Shown: positions 54,300-63,331 of the stretch, piece after piece | Layout of the letters: each line of letters starts with the position of its first letter | Numbering within the stretch: position 1 is the first letter of the stretch | Assembly: GCA_024690635.1 (NCBI GenBank) | Contig: JAILOW010000196.1 | Coordinates: 1-64,000 of the forward strand | Source of the DNA: Butyrivibrio sp. | Lineage (GTDB): Bacteria; Bacillota_A; Clostridia; Lachnospirales; Lachnospiraceae | Reading direction: 5' to 3' | DNA: 64,000 bases | Notes under the pieces: generated by a model | What the model was told of the DNA's origin: nothing | Databases searched by the model: none | Seen by the model: the letters and a program-made list of their open reading frames with translations, nothing else | Made by a program: the position numbers and the translations under genes

Positions 54300-56562
54300 A
54301 CAGAGCCTGGTGGCATGTACGAGCGATAACATCAAGCTGCTGTTCTTTTGTAAGGTTGATGAACTTAACCGCATAGCCGGATACACGGATGGTGAAGTTT
54401 GCGTACTCAGGCTTCTCGGGATGCTCCATAGCATCGATGAGCTTTTCCTTGCCAAATACATTGACATTAAGGTGATGAGCGCCCTGATCGAAGTATCCGT
54501 CAAGAACGTTCACAAGCTTGTTTGCTCTCTCCTCGTCGTCATGTCCGAGAGCTGCGGGGTTCATGGTCTGTGTATTGGAGATTCCGTCAAGAGCGTACTC
54601 GTAAGGAATCTTTGCTACTGAGTTAAGTGAAGCCAGAAGGCCAGTCTTTTCAGCGCCGTATGAAGGTGAAGCACCGGGAGCAAAGGAAGCAAATGCAGGT
54701 CTTCCGTCAGGAGTTGCTCCTGTAGCCTTTCCGTAAACCACGTTTGAAGTGATGGTAAGAATTGATGTTGTAGGCTCTGAATCTCTGTAGGTGTGGTGCT
54801 TGGAGATCTTTTTCATAAAGGTCTTAAGGAGCCATACTGCGATCTCATCAGCTCTCTCATCATCGTTACCGTATCTGGGGAAGTCACCCTCGATCTTGTA
54901 GTCAACTGCAAGACCTGACTCATCCCTGATGGCTGTAACCTTGGCATACTTGATGGCAGAAAGTGAATCTACAACGTGTGAGAAACCAGCGATACCTGTT
55001 GCAAAGGTACGTCTTACGTCTGTATCAATAAGAGCCATCTCTGCTGCCTCATAGTAGTACTTGTCGTGCATGTACTGAATGAGGTTGAGGATATTTACAT
55101 AAAGACCTGCAAGCCAATCCATCATGAGGTCGTATTTGTGCATTACTTCATCATAGTCAAGGACATCTGATGTGATAGGTGCCATCTCAGGGCCTACCTG
55201 CATGTGCTTGCCGTCTTTTGTAAGGAACTTCTCATCCTTACCGCCGTTGATAGCGTAAAGAAGGCACTTTGCAAGGTTTGCTCTTGCTCCGAAGAACTGC
55301 ATCTCTTTACCTGTCTGAGTTGCGGATACGCAGCAGCAGATGCTGTAATCATCGCCCCAGATAGGTCTCATAACATCATCGTTCTCGTACTGGATGGAAG
55401 ATGTTGTAACTGAGATCTTGGCTGCATACTTCTTGAAGGTCTCAGGGAGCTTGGATGTGTAGAGCACTGTAAGGTTGGGCTCAGGTGAAGGTCCCATATT
55501 CTCAAGAGTATGAAGGAATCTGAAGTCGTTCTTGGTAACCATGTGACGGCCGTCCATACCAAGTCCGCCAACCTCAAGAGTTGCCCAAACGGGATCTCCT
55601 GAGAACAGGTTATTGTAAGAAGGAATACGAGCGAACTTAACCATTCTGAACTTCATTGTCATGTGGTCGATGAGCTCCTGAGCTTCCTTCTCTGTAAGTG
55701 TTCCCTCCTTGAGATCTCTTTCGATATAGATATCAAGGAATGTTGAAACACGTCCTACTGACATTGCAGCGCCGTTCTGTGTCTTGATGGCTGCAAGGTA
55801 TCCAAAGTAAAGCCACTGTACTGCTTCTTTTGCATTCTTGGCAGGCTGTGAGATATCAAAGCCGTAAACCTCAGCCATAGCCTTCATGCCCTTAAGAGCT
55901 CTGATCTGCTCTGAGATCTCTTCTCTCTGACGGATGATGTGATCAAGCATTGTTCCGTCGCCGCAGTTGTTGTAATCTTCCTGCTTTTTCTGAATAAGGA
56001 AGTCGATACCGTAAAGAGCTACTCTTCTGTAGTCGCCGACGATACGTCCACGTCCGTAGGTATCGGGAAGACCTGTTACGATATGGCTGTGTCTTGCAGC
56101 TCTCATCTCAGGTGTATATGCATCAAATACTGCCTGGTTGTGTGTCTTGTGATACTCTGTAAAGATCTTGTGGAACTTGGGATTAACCTTGTATCCGTAT
56201 GTCTCTGCTGCCTCTTCTGCCATCTTGATTCCGCCGTAAGGCATGAATGCTCTCTTAAGAGGCTTGTCTGTCTGAAGTCCAACGATCTGTTCGAGGTCCT
56301 TCATAGACTCATCTATGTATCCGGGGCCGTATGCTGTAAGGCCTGAAACCACTTCGGTCTCGCACTCAAGCACTCCGCCCTTTTCTCTTTCCTCTTTCTG
56401 AAGCTCCTGAAGTCGTCCCCACAACTTGTCGGTCGCCTCTGTAGGAGCCTGTAAAAAGCTCTCGTCCCCCTCATAAGGTGTGTAGTTGTTCTGAATGAAG
56501 TCTCTTACGTTAACATCATCCAGCCAATGGGTTCCTTTAAAACTTCTCCATGCTTCTTTCAT
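54298..56562 (-). CDS. pflB: Formate C-acetyltransferase (pyruvate formate-lyase)
   Basis: PflB converts pyruvate and CoA to acetyl-CoA and formate by a glycyl-radical mechanism, central to fermentation. The 754-residue product has the active-site Cys cluster in [13 protein letters not shown] and the radical Gly729 in RVSGYAVKF, 25 residues from the C-terminus, with the PFL C-terminal helix [18 protein letters not shown] 56560-56562 follows AAAGGAGAA; 23 extra codons upstream lack a site. A third Cys (ICCC) sits beside the usual pair. The activating enzyme gene (pflA) is not adjacent. A promoter with an FNR-type box lies upstream. Confidence 0.97.
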   Translation of the reverse strand: MKEAWRSFKGTHWLDDVNVRDFIQNNYTPYEGDESFLQAPTEATDKLWGRLQELQKEEREKGGVLECETEVVSGLTAYGPGYIDESMKDLEQIVGLQTDKPLKRAFMPYGGIKMAEEAAETYGYKVNPKFHKIFTEYHKTHNQAVFDAYTPEMRAARHSHIVTGLPDTYGRGRIVGDYRRVALYGIDFLIQKKQEDYNNCGDGTMLDHIIRQREEISEQIRALKGMKAMAEVYGFDISQPAKNAKEAVQWLYFGYLAAIKTQNGAAMSVGRVSTFLDIYIERDLKEGTLTEKEAQELIDHMTMKFRMVKFARIPSYNNLFSGDPVWATLEVGGLGMDGRHMVTKNDFRFLHTLENMGPSPEPNLTVLYTSKLPETFKKYAAKISVTTSSIQYENDDVMRPIWGDDYSICCCVSATQTGKEMQFFGARANLAKCLLYAINGGKDEKFLTKDGKHMQVGPEMAPITSDVLDYDEVMHKYDLMMDWLAGLYVNILNLIQYMHDKYYYEAAEMALIDTDVRRTFATGIAGFSHVVDSLSAIKYAKVTAIRDESGLAVDYKIEGDFPRYGNDDERADEIAVWLLKTFMKKISKHHTYRDSEPTTSILTITSNVVYGKATGATPDGRPAFASFAPGASPSYGAEKTGLLASLNSVAKIPYEYALDGISNTQTMNPAALGHDDEERANKLVNVLDGYFDQGAHHLNVNVFGKEKLIDAMEHPEKPEYANFTIRVSGYAVKFINLTKEQQLDVIARTCHQAL

Positions 56563-56618
56563 TAACTCGTTCTCCTTTAATACTACATTTGTTAATAATT
56601 TATCAGCTTCGTCCGACG

Positions 56619-56663
56619 GATATACTACCATCCACGAACAGGTTCAACATTGATTACAATCAA
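56619..56663 (-). promoter_or_regulatory. pflB promoter with CRP/FNR-type box
   Basis: On the minus strand TTGAAC (56642-56647), 17 bases, TATATC (56619-56624). Immediately upstream is TTGATTACAATCAA (56650-56663), an exact match to the FNR-type palindrome TTGAT-N4-ATCAA, centred about 44 bases before the predicted transcription start, close to a class II activator position. Confidence 0.6.
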
Positions 56664-56705
56664 GTTTTGCTTTTTTCTTTGGCGTTCACAAAATTTTCAC
56701 ATATT

Positions 56706-56743
56706 AAAAACGCTCAAATCCCAGTAATGGTCTGGGTTTGAGC
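56706..56743 (-). terminator. Terminator-like hairpin upstream of the pflB promoter
   Basis: Read leftward, GCTCAAACCCAG (56732-56743) pairs with CTGGG-A-TTTGAGC (56712-56724; one bulge) and is followed by GTTTTT. No leftward gene precedes it in this gap, so it may insulate pflB or end an antisense transcript. Confidence 0.6.
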
Positions 56744-56769
56744 CTGACAAGAAGTTTTCTCATTTTCTA

Positions 56770-56798
56770 TTGCCCGCAAAATAATTTCATGCTACAAT
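56770..56798 (+). promoter_or_regulatory. sigma-A promoter of the cytidylate-kinase-like gene
   Basis: TTGCCC (56770-56775), a 17-base spacer ending in TGC, and TACAAT (56793-56798). Transcription would start near 56805. Confidence 0.65.
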
Positions 56799-56812
56799 GT
56801 GGTAACGCAACG

Positions 56813-56850
56813 GAGCGGATGCCATTCAAAAGGCATTCGCTCTTTTTGTT
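56813..56850 (+). terminator. Leader terminator (attenuator or small-RNA end)
   Basis: GAGCGGATGCC (56813-56823) pairs with GGCATTCGCTC (56832-56842; one G.U), followed by TTTTTGTTTTT. It lies between the promoter at 56770 and the ATG at 56903, so it would give a transcript of about 45 bases or control read-through into the gene. Confidence 0.75.
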
Positions 56851-56902
56851 TTTAAGTTTTTGATCATTGATATTTTAACAGTATATTACAGGGAGGACAA
56901 TC

Positions 56903-57568
56903 ATGGAAAACTATGTTATTACCATTGCCCGTGGATTCGGAAGCGGTGGCAGATCCCTGGCCGGAAAGCTGGCTGACGAGCTGGGAATCCACTCCTATGA
57001 GCACCGGATCCTTACGCTTGCTTCGCAGATGAGCGGTCGCGATATCGAAGAATTTATGGAGACTGACGAAAGGCTAAGAAGCAGCAACTTTTCAAGGAGG
57101 CTTCAGAACGTAAAAAAACGCCTGTCCCCCGTCCCCGAGATGGAGTCCTTTGTATCCGATGATCGTATATTTGAATGTCAGGCTCAGATCATCAGAAAGC
57201 TCGCAAGCGAAGAAAGCTGCATTATCGTAGGAAAATGTGCAGATTATGTGCTGAAGGATCAGAAAAATGTCCTTAGTATCTACGTGGATGCCCCAAGAGA
57301 TTTTTGCACCATGCGTGTAGTTGACCGCCTTAAAGTCGGTTTTCATGAAGCGGAAGCCATGATAGAAAAAACCGACAATTACCGCGCCGAATACTACAAG
57401 TACTATACTCACGGGAAAGACTGGAAAGATCCACTTAACTACGATCTTACTTTAAACAGCGGAAGGCTTGGTCTGGACGGATGTCTGGCCGCCATAAAGC
57501 ATATGATGCTGGTGAAATTCGGCGATGAACTCGATGCTGAAACCAGGAAAAAAATACTTCTTGACTGA
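56903..57568 (+). CDS. Cytidylate-kinase-like protein
   Basis: A 221-residue P-loop kinase of the cytidylate-kinase-like family common in Clostridia. The loop is degenerate, ITIARGFGSGGRSLAGKLA, where the usual GKS/GKT lysine is replaced by GRS. The middle has IIVGKCADYVLKD and the LID-like VDRLKVGFHEAEAM. Real CMP kinases are similar in size but have canonical loops, so phosphoryl-acceptor identity is uncertain. It has a promoter with an internal leader terminator; the RBS is GGGAGG (56891-56896). The stop codon overlaps the next operon's -35 box. Confidence 0.85.
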   Translation: MENYVITIARGFGSGGRSLAGKLADELGIHSYEHRILTLASQMSGRDIEEFMETDERLRSSNFSRRLQNVKKRLSPVPEMESFVSDDRIFECQAQIIRKLASEESCIIVGKCADYVLKDQKNVLSIYVDAPRDFCTMRVVDRLKVGFHEAEAMIEKTDNYRAEYYKYYTHGKDWKDPLNYDLTLNSGRLGLDGCLAAIKHMMLVKFGDELDAETRKKILLD

Positions 57569-57589
57569 CAGTTTTTAATGATTTATTCT
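57561..57589 (+). promoter_or_regulatory. sigma-A promoter of the acetamidase-dpp operon
   Basis: TTGACT (57561-57566), a 17-base spacer and TATTCT (57584-57589). The -35 overlaps the end of the preceding gene. Predicted start near 57597. Confidence 0.65.
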
Positions 57590-57629
57590 TCTAGCTAATT
57601 ATTTTTTGAACACATAAAAGCAAAGACAA

Positions 57630-57665
57630 GGGCGTCTGCGGAATCTACTTCGCAGGCGCCCTTTT
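57630..57665 (+). terminator. Terminator hairpin in the acetamidase operon leader
   Basis: GGGCGTCTGCG (57630-57640) pairs with CGCAGGCGCCC (57651-57661; one wobble) and is followed by TTTT. It lies 22 bases before the ATG at 57687 and downstream of the 57561 promoter, so it may work as an attenuator as well as end the upstream transcript. Confidence 0.75.
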
Positions 57666-57686
57666 GCAACAAAAAGGAGGAGCAAA

Positions 57687-58589
57687 ATGTTAAAGATTTC
57701 AAAAGAACAATCTGTTTATTCCATGTCAGATAAAAATACACCGGTCCTTCATTGCAAGTCAGGCGATGTGGTTTTGTTTGAAACAGAAGACTGCTTCGGC
57801 GGCCAGGTTCAGAACGCAGATGACCGCATGGGCGCAATTGACTGGAGCAGGATTAACCCCGCTACAGGCCCCTTGTACATAGACGGTGCAGAACCCGGTG
57901 ATGTGTTAAAGGTGGAGATACAAAAGATAACCCTTGCAGATCACGGTGCAATGTGTGAAGGCCCCGGAGAAGGCATAACCGGGCAGGCCATTGTCGATGA
58001 AGCCACAAAGATCATCCCTGTTCATAACGGATATTTTACATTTAATAAAAAGCTCAAGTTCCCCATCATCCCCATGATCGGCGTCATCGGAACAGCTCCT
58101 GCTGAAGGAAAGAGCATTTCCACAGGAACGCCGGATCTCCACGGCGGAAACATGGACTGCAACAGGATCGGGGAGGGCTCAACTCTTTATCTTCCTGTCA
58201 GTACCCCGGGAGCTTTACTTGCCATGGGTGATATGCACGCCCGTATGGGTAACGGCGAGGTTTGCGTCTGTGGTATAGAGATCGCGGGAGAGATACAGGT
58301 TAAAGTTACAGTCCTTAAGGATTGCTCTTATCCCACTCCCTTCCTTGTGAATAAGACAAGCATGATGGCAATCTACTCAGCGTTAACCCTGGATGAGGCC
58401 GCATCAGGCGCCACACTCCGTATGCGCAGATTCCTGATTGACGAGTTAGGAATGGATGAGCATGAATCGGGATTTCTTTTAAGCGCTGTCGGAGATGTTG
58501 AGATCTGCCAGTGTGTTGATCCCAACCGCACATGCCGTATGGAAGTTCCAATGGAAGTAGCGGAGAAATATGAATACAGTTGGAGGTAA
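57687..58589 (+). CDS. Acetamidase/formamidase family protein
   Basis: A 300-residue FmdA/AmdA-family hydrolase, which releases ammonia from short amides such as formamide or acetamide. Conserved blocks are HCKSGDVVLFETEDCFGG near 25-42, EPGDVLKVEI, TPDLHGGNMDCN (about 149-160), GDMHARMGNGEVCVCG (about 181-196) and TSMMAIYSALTLDEA. It has a strong GGAGGAG site. It is first in the dpp operon: the permease gene starts two bases after its stop, with the ribosome site inside the acetamidase end. Linkage to a peptide/amide importer suggests the enzyme acts on an imported amide or N-acyl compound; the substrate is unknown. Confidence 0.88.
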   Translation: MLKISKEQSVYSMSDKNTPVLHCKSGDVVLFETEDCFGGQVQNADDRMGAIDWSRINPATGPLYIDGAEPGDVLKVEIQKITLADHGAMCEGPGEGITGQAIVDEATKIIPVHNGYFTFNKKLKFPIIPMIGVIGTAPAEGKSISTGTPDLHGGNMDCNRIGEGSTLYLPVSTPGALLAMGDMHARMGNGEVCVCGIEIAGEIQVKVTVLKDCSYPTPFLVNKTSMMAIYSALTLDEAASGATLRMRRFLIDELGMDEHESGFLLSAVGDVEICQCVDPNRTCRMEVPMEVAEKYEYSWR

Positions 58590-58591
58590 TT

Positions 58592-59539
58592 ATGAAAAGT
58601 ATCTTTGTCTATACAGGAAAAAAACTCCTACAGATGCTCTCTGTCATGCTGATAGTCAGCGTAATGATCTTTATACTGGTTCGCTTATCAAAGACTGATC
58701 CTCTGGCGGCTATCGTCGGAGGCAAGCAGACCACCCCTGAGATCATGGCACAGCTTCGAGCAAAATTCGGACTGGATAAATCGCTGTTCATGCAGTACAT
58801 AACATGGATCACGGGAATCTTCAGAGGAGATTTCGGAATGAGCTTCAAATATCAGACCGAAGCCGGTCCTTTGATCCTGGCACGAATCCCCGTAACTCTG
58901 GGCCTGGTGTTCTTTTCATCAATCATTGCAATGCTGATTGCTATCCCCGGTGGTGTATATGCTTCTATTAAAAGAGACCGTGCCTTTGATACTTCTGTTT
59001 CAGTCATCAGTTTGGTTCTTGCCGGTTGCCCGCCGTTTCTTATGTCTCTTTTGTTCATTCTTTTTCTGGCAAGGTTTTTTCCAAACTATCCGTTTACTGG
59101 TTCCTTTACAACCATATCGGAATACTTTGTTCGTATGGCAGCGCCTTCCATTGCTCTGTCTTTTACCATGATCGCCCTGGCATTCCGAATGATGAGATCC
59201 AGCATGATAGAGCAGATGCAGTCACAATACACCATGACAGCACTGGCAAAGGGTGTCCCCAGAGGAAAGATAGCCTGGAGGCACAATTTCAGAAATGCCA
59301 TAATCCCTGTTCTGAGCGTCGTCAGCATCCAGATCGGTTCAGCCATAGTCGGAGCAGTGCTTGTTGAAACTGTATTTTCTCTGTCGGGACTTGGCACCTT
59401 GCTGATAGACAGTATTAAAGCAAGCGATTATGCCCTCGAGCAGGACATCACTCTCATGCTGGTATTTATCTTCCTTCTTATCAGTATGATCGTAGACATA
59501 CTCTATGCAGTTATAGATCCAAGAATCCGACTTAAGTGA
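58592..59539 (+). CDS. Peptide ABC transporter permease, DppB type
   Basis: A 315-residue inner-membrane permease of the Dpp/Opp/Ni family. The N-terminal helix (LQMLSVMLIVSVMIFILV) is followed by the periplasmic FGLDKSLFMQYITWITGIF segment, five further helices and the coupling loop YTMTALAKGVPRGKIAWRH. ATG 58592 with GGAGGTAATT is preferred over one four codons earlier. It pairs with the DppC-type gene 10 bases downstream. Confidence 0.92.
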   Translation: MKSIFVYTGKKLLQMLSVMLIVSVMIFILVRLSKTDPLAAIVGGKQTTPEIMAQLRAKFGLDKSLFMQYITWITGIFRGDFGMSFKYQTEAGPLILARIPVTLGLVFFSSIIAMLIAIPGGVYASIKRDRAFDTSVSVISLVLAGCPPFLMSLLFILFLARFFPNYPFTGSFTTISEYFVRMAAPSIALSFTMIALAFRMMRSSMIEQMQSQYTMTALAKGVPRGKIAWRHNFRNAIIPVLSVVSIQIGSAIVGAVLVETVFSLSGLGTLLIDSIKASDYALEQDITLMLVFIFLLISMIVDILYAVIDPRIRLK

Positions 59540-59549
59540 GGTACTTCCT

Positions 59550-60437
59550 ATGAATTCAAAGAAAACAACAACCTATGGCCGTTTTTTTACTGTTCCGGTC
59601 ATACTCTCTTTGGCGGTGCTGCTGATCTTTATCATCGGAATAGTATTTGCACCCCTGATATCCAAGATCGATCCCAATGCCATAGATCTTGCCAATCTGT
59701 TAAAAGATCCTTCTCCCGAGCATCTTCTTGGCACTGACAAAACAGGTCGTGACATCTTTACACGAATTCTATACGGTGGCAGGACATCACTTCTATCCGC
59801 CATCAGCATCGTCGGAATATCAATGCTGATAGGAATTCCCATCGGCCTATTCTCAGGCTACTTCGGGGGAATGCTGGACAACATCCTCATGCGCATCTGC
59901 GATATCGTTGTTTCTTTTCCGGCGCTGCTTCTGGCATTTATCTTTGTGGCAGCCTTCGGAAGAGGCGTCACCAATGCCGTGCTCGCACTTGGAATCGTAT
60001 ATGTCCCGATGCTGGCAAAACTCACAAGATCACTGATGCTTGTGGAAAAAAACAAAACCTACGTTGAGGCAGCTCACTCCATCGGTTATTCGGATCTTAA
60101 GATCATTTTTCTGGAGATCCTCCCTAACTGCCTTTCGGCAATCCTGGTAGAACTTACTCTTGATCTTGGCTACGCAATCCTTGATATGGCTTCCATGAGC
60201 TTCCTTGGACTTGGAGTACAGCCTCCGGTTTCCGACTGGGGTTACATGCTTGAAGAAAACAGGGCATTCCTGACGACCAAGCCGCTGATGGCCATTGCCC
60301 CCGGTATAGCCATCATTATCTTTGTAATATCTCTGAACATCTTCACCGATGGCATCCAAACCTACCTGGATCCTGCAAGACGCAAGATGCCACCTATGAA
60401 GAAATTTAAGAAAAGGATGGGCATGAACGATGACTGA
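59550..60437 (+). CDS. Peptide ABC transporter permease, DppC type
   Basis: A 295-residue permease with the hallmark HLLGTDKTGRDIFTRILYGGRTSL (in part LLGTDKTGRD) after the first helix, the coupling loop YVEAAHSIGYSDLKIIFLEI, and six helices in all. The C-terminus (KKFKKRMGMNDD) overlaps the ATPase gene by eight bases. It forms the channel with the DppB-type subunit. Confidence 0.93.
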   Translation: MNSKKTTTYGRFFTVPVILSLAVLLIFIIGIVFAPLISKIDPNAIDLANLLKDPSPEHLLGTDKTGRDIFTRILYGGRTSLLSAISIVGISMLIGIPIGLFSGYFGGMLDNILMRICDIVVSFPALLLAFIFVAAFGRGVTNAVLALGIVYVPMLAKLTRSLMLVEKNKTYVEAAHSIGYSDLKIIFLEILPNCLSAILVELTLDLGYAILDMASMSFLGLGVQPPVSDWGYMLEENRAFLTTKPLMAIAPGIAIIIFVISLNIFTDGIQTYLDPARRKMPPMKKFKKRMGMNDD

Positions 60438-61428
60438 TCAAAACATAGTATCCATTCGCGGTCTTAAAGTCGGACTCGCCAGTACTTCAGGTTACGTATA
60501 TGCAGTCCGCAACATAAACCTTGATATCAAAAAAGGCGAGATCCTGGGACTTGTCGGAGAATCCGGTTGCGGAAAATCCATGACCGCAAAATCAATACTT
60601 CGTCTTCACGACGAGCAAAAAACCGAATATCACGGTGAGATAGTCTACGAAAATACTAAAGATATTCTTAAGATGAACGATGACGAGCTTTCAAAGCTAA
60701 GAGGCGGAGAGATCTCTATGATATTTCAGGATCCCATCACAACCCTGAACCCTTTGATGCCCATCGGAAAACAGATGATGGAAATGTTCCGTCTTCACAG
60801 CAAGCTGTCAAAGGAAGAAGCAAAAGCAAAGTGCCTTCACCTTCTGGAAGCGGTCGGCATCACTCCCGCAGAGGAACGTTTCAACAATTACTCATTCCAG
60901 ATGTCCGGAGGTCAGCTTCAAAGGGTATCAATTGCCATGAGCCTTGCCTGCGATCCGAAACTTCTCATCGCGGATGAGCCCACCACTGCACTTGATGTAA
61001 CCATGCAGGCTCAGATACTGGAGTTGATAAAAAAGCTCCGGGAGGAATTCGGCACCAGCATTCTGGTGATCACCCACAACTTCGGAGTGGTTGCCGAGAT
61101 ATGCGACAGAGTCTCCGTTATGTATGCGGGACAGATAGTGGAAAGCGGAAAGGTCAACGATATCTTTTTTGATCCCAGGCACCCCTACACCAAAGATCTT
61201 ATAGGCAGCATCCCAAAGACCGGTTGTGCAGGCAAAAAACTGGTTACCATTCCCGGTGCACCGCCTCAGTTAAACAGACCGATAACAGGCTGTCCCTATG
61301 CTCCAAGATGTACTCAGGCAGAGGAAACCTGCCACACCTGGAAGCCAAAACTCACCGATGCATCGGATGATCACTGCTACCTTTGCTGGAAAAACGATGC
61401 AAATTCAAAAACCGGAGGTCAGATATGA
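60430..61428 (+). CDS. Peptide ABC transporter ATPase, DppD type
   Basis: A 332-residue ATPase with Walker A GESGCGKS (about 41-48), Q-loop MIFQDP, signature QMSGGQLQR, Walker B LLIADEPTTALD and the C-terminal oligopeptide-family extension with the four-Cys CPYAPRCTQAEETCH cluster (iron-sulfur or structural, also in DppF). It overlaps its neighbours by eight and four bases, consistent with coupled translation. Confidence 0.94.
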   Translation: MTDQNIVSIRGLKVGLASTSGYVYAVRNINLDIKKGEILGLVGESGCGKSMTAKSILRLHDEQKTEYHGEIVYENTKDILKMNDDELSKLRGGEISMIFQDPITTLNPLMPIGKQMMEMFRLHSKLSKEEAKAKCLHLLEAVGITPAEERFNNYSFQMSGGQLQRVSIAMSLACDPKLLIADEPTTALDVTMQAQILELIKKLREEFGTSILVITHNFGVVAEICDRVSVMYAGQIVESGKVNDIFFDPRHPYTKDLIGSIPKTGCAGKKLVTIPGAPPQLNRPITGCPYAPRCTQAEETCHTWKPKLTDASDDHCYLCWKNDANSKTGGQI

Positions 61429-62396
61429 GTGAAGCTTTGATACGAATAGAAAATGTCAAAAAAAGTTTTCCGGTCTCCGGTCATAAAGATCTGATGGTTA
61501 AAGCCGTAGACGATGTCTCTTTTGACATCAGACCCGGACAGATCATCGGAGTTGTCGGAGAATCCGGCTGCGGAAAATCAACACTTGGCAGATGCGTAAT
61601 GCATCTTACAGGTATAAGCGACGGAAGCATCTACTACAAAGATACGGAGCTTTCCAGGCTTAGCGAAAAACAGATGAAGGAATTCAGAAGTCACATGCAG
61701 ATGATCTTCCAGAATCCTTTCTCTTCATTTAATTCAAGACACACCATAGGGCATGCTCTGATGAGCGTCACCAAAGAATACGGCATAAAAAAAGAAGAAG
61801 CGCTGGAAAGGATCAACAAACTGGTTCAGGAAATAGGACTTGATCCCGTGGTCCTCACAAGGCGTCCTTCGGAGCTCTCGGGAGGTCAGCTGCAAAGACT
61901 TGCCATCGCCAGAGCACTTATCGTCAATCCGGAATTTATCCTTGCAGACGAAGCAGTATCAGCTCTGGATGTTTCAGTTCAGGCTCAAATTCTGAACATG
62001 ATAATGGATCTCAGAAAAAAATACGACCTCACGATGATGTTCATCTCCCACGACCTCACGGTTGTAGAGCACATCAGCGATGAAGTAGTCGTTATGTACC
62101 TTGGAAAAGTAATGGAACGCGGCACAACCCGGGAGCTTTTCGGAAACACAATGCATCCTTACACCAAGGCTCTTCTTTCTGCAAAACCCAAAGAAAGGCC
62201 TGATGAGGTTAGCGACAGGATCATATTAAAAGGAGACGTTCCAAATGCCATTAACCTGCCTCCTCATTGTCGTTTCTGTACACGCTGCTCCGAATTCGAG
62301 CCCGGTCTTTGCGACACCAAAACTCCGGAACTTGTCAATGTCGGCGGCAGACACTGGGTTGCCTGCCATAAGGCCGTACAAAATAAAGAATCATAA
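61425..62396 (+). CDS. Peptide ABC transporter ATPase, DppF type
   Basis: A 323-residue partner ATPase with Walker A GESGCGKST, Q-loop MIFQNPFSSFN, signature LSGGQLQR, Walker B FILADEAVSALD and a C-terminal CRFCTRCSEF cysteine region. ATG 61425 overlaps the DppD stop by four bases and follows GGAGGTCAG; a reading starting 14 codons earlier is not supported. It forms a heterodimer with DppD. Confidence 0.94.
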   Translation: MSEALIRIENVKKSFPVSGHKDLMVKAVDDVSFDIRPGQIIGVVGESGCGKSTLGRCVMHLTGISDGSIYYKDTELSRLSEKQMKEFRSHMQMIFQNPFSSFNSRHTIGHALMSVTKEYGIKKEEALERINKLVQEIGLDPVVLTRRPSELSGGQLQRLAIARALIVNPEFILADEAVSALDVSVQAQILNMIMDLRKKYDLTMMFISHDLTVVEHISDEVVVMYLGKVMERGTTRELFGNTMHPYTKALLSAKPKERPDEVSDRIILKGDVPNAINLPPHCRFCTRCSEFEPGLCDTKTPELVNVGGRHWVACHKAVQNKES

Positions 62397-62411
62397 AGGA
62401 GGTTGAATTTT

Positions 62412-63302
62412 ATGGCAAAAATACAAGAAGGATTCTTTCCCTTCAGAGGTTATCGAACCTACTACCGCATAGTGGGCGAATCCGACCCCGGCAAGCTTCC
62501 GCTTCTTGCACTTCACGGAGGCCCGGGCTGTGGACATGATTATCTGGAATCTCTGGATGCTATTGCCGACAAATATCACCGTCAGGTCATCTACTACGAC
62601 CAGTGCGGATGTGGCAAGTCCAGAATCCCCGATGGAAATGCAGATTTCTATACCTATGAAAGCTATATGGACGAGCTGGACACTCTCAGAAAAGAGCTGG
62701 GTCTTGAAAAAGTTCATCTCCTTGGCCAGTCCTGGGGCGGAATGCTGGAAATGCTCTATGTTACGAAACGGCCTTACTCATGGGTACAGAGTATGGTAGT
62801 TGCCTCCTCTCCTGCCAGCGCTGCTATCTGGCTCAAGGAAGCGAACCGTTTAAGATCTTACCTTCCTCAGGATATGCAGGATGCCCTCATTAAAGCAGAT
62901 GAAGACGGCAACTATGACGATCCCGAAGTAGCCCGCGCAAGCGCAGAGTATTATCGCCGCCATGTATGCAAACTTGATCCTTATCCTGACTTTGTTGCCA
63001 GAAGCTTTGACCAGATGGGAGAAGACTACATGGTAATGCAGGGCGCCAGTGAATTTGTTATCACCGGCAAAATGAAAGATTATGACGTCACAGAAGGCCT
63101 GAAGGGAGTTAAACTTCCCACTCTTGTGACCTCCGGACAGCTTGATGAAGCAACACCCCTCATCGCAAAACAGGTAACAGACCTTATCCCCGGTGCACGC
63201 TGGGTAATGTTTGAAGGTGGTACACACCTTTGTCATGTTGAGTATCCGGAGCTTTTCAATGAAACCATTGAACTGTTCATGGAAGAACATGACAAGGTTT
63301 AA
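62412..63302 (+). CDS. pip: Proline iminopeptidase (alpha/beta hydrolase)
   Basis: A 296-residue S33-family aminopeptidase that releases N-terminal Pro (or other residues) from peptides. It has the oxyanion motif HGGPGCGHDY, YDQCGCGKS, nucleophile Ser in LLGQSWGGML, acid Asp in TSGQLDEATP and His in GGTHLCHVE. ATG 62412 follows GGAGG; an upstream TTG three codons earlier is less likely. It sits between the peptide transporter ATPases and the binding protein, so imported proline-containing peptides are the probable substrate. No signal peptide is seen. Confidence 0.9.
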   Translation: MAKIQEGFFPFRGYRTYYRIVGESDPGKLPLLALHGGPGCGHDYLESLDAIADKYHRQVIYYDQCGCGKSRIPDGNADFYTYESYMDELDTLRKELGLEKVHLLGQSWGGMLEMLYVTKRPYSWVQSMVVASSPASAAIWLKEANRLRSYLPQDMQDALIKADEDGNYDDPEVARASAEYYRRHVCKLDPYPDFVARSFDQMGEDYMVMQGASEFVITGKMKDYDVTEGLKGVKLPTLVTSGQLDEATPLIAKQVTDLIPGARWVMFEGGTHLCHVEYPELFNETIELFMEEHDKV

Positions 63303-63331
63303 TAAAAATATATATCAGGAGGAGTTTTATT

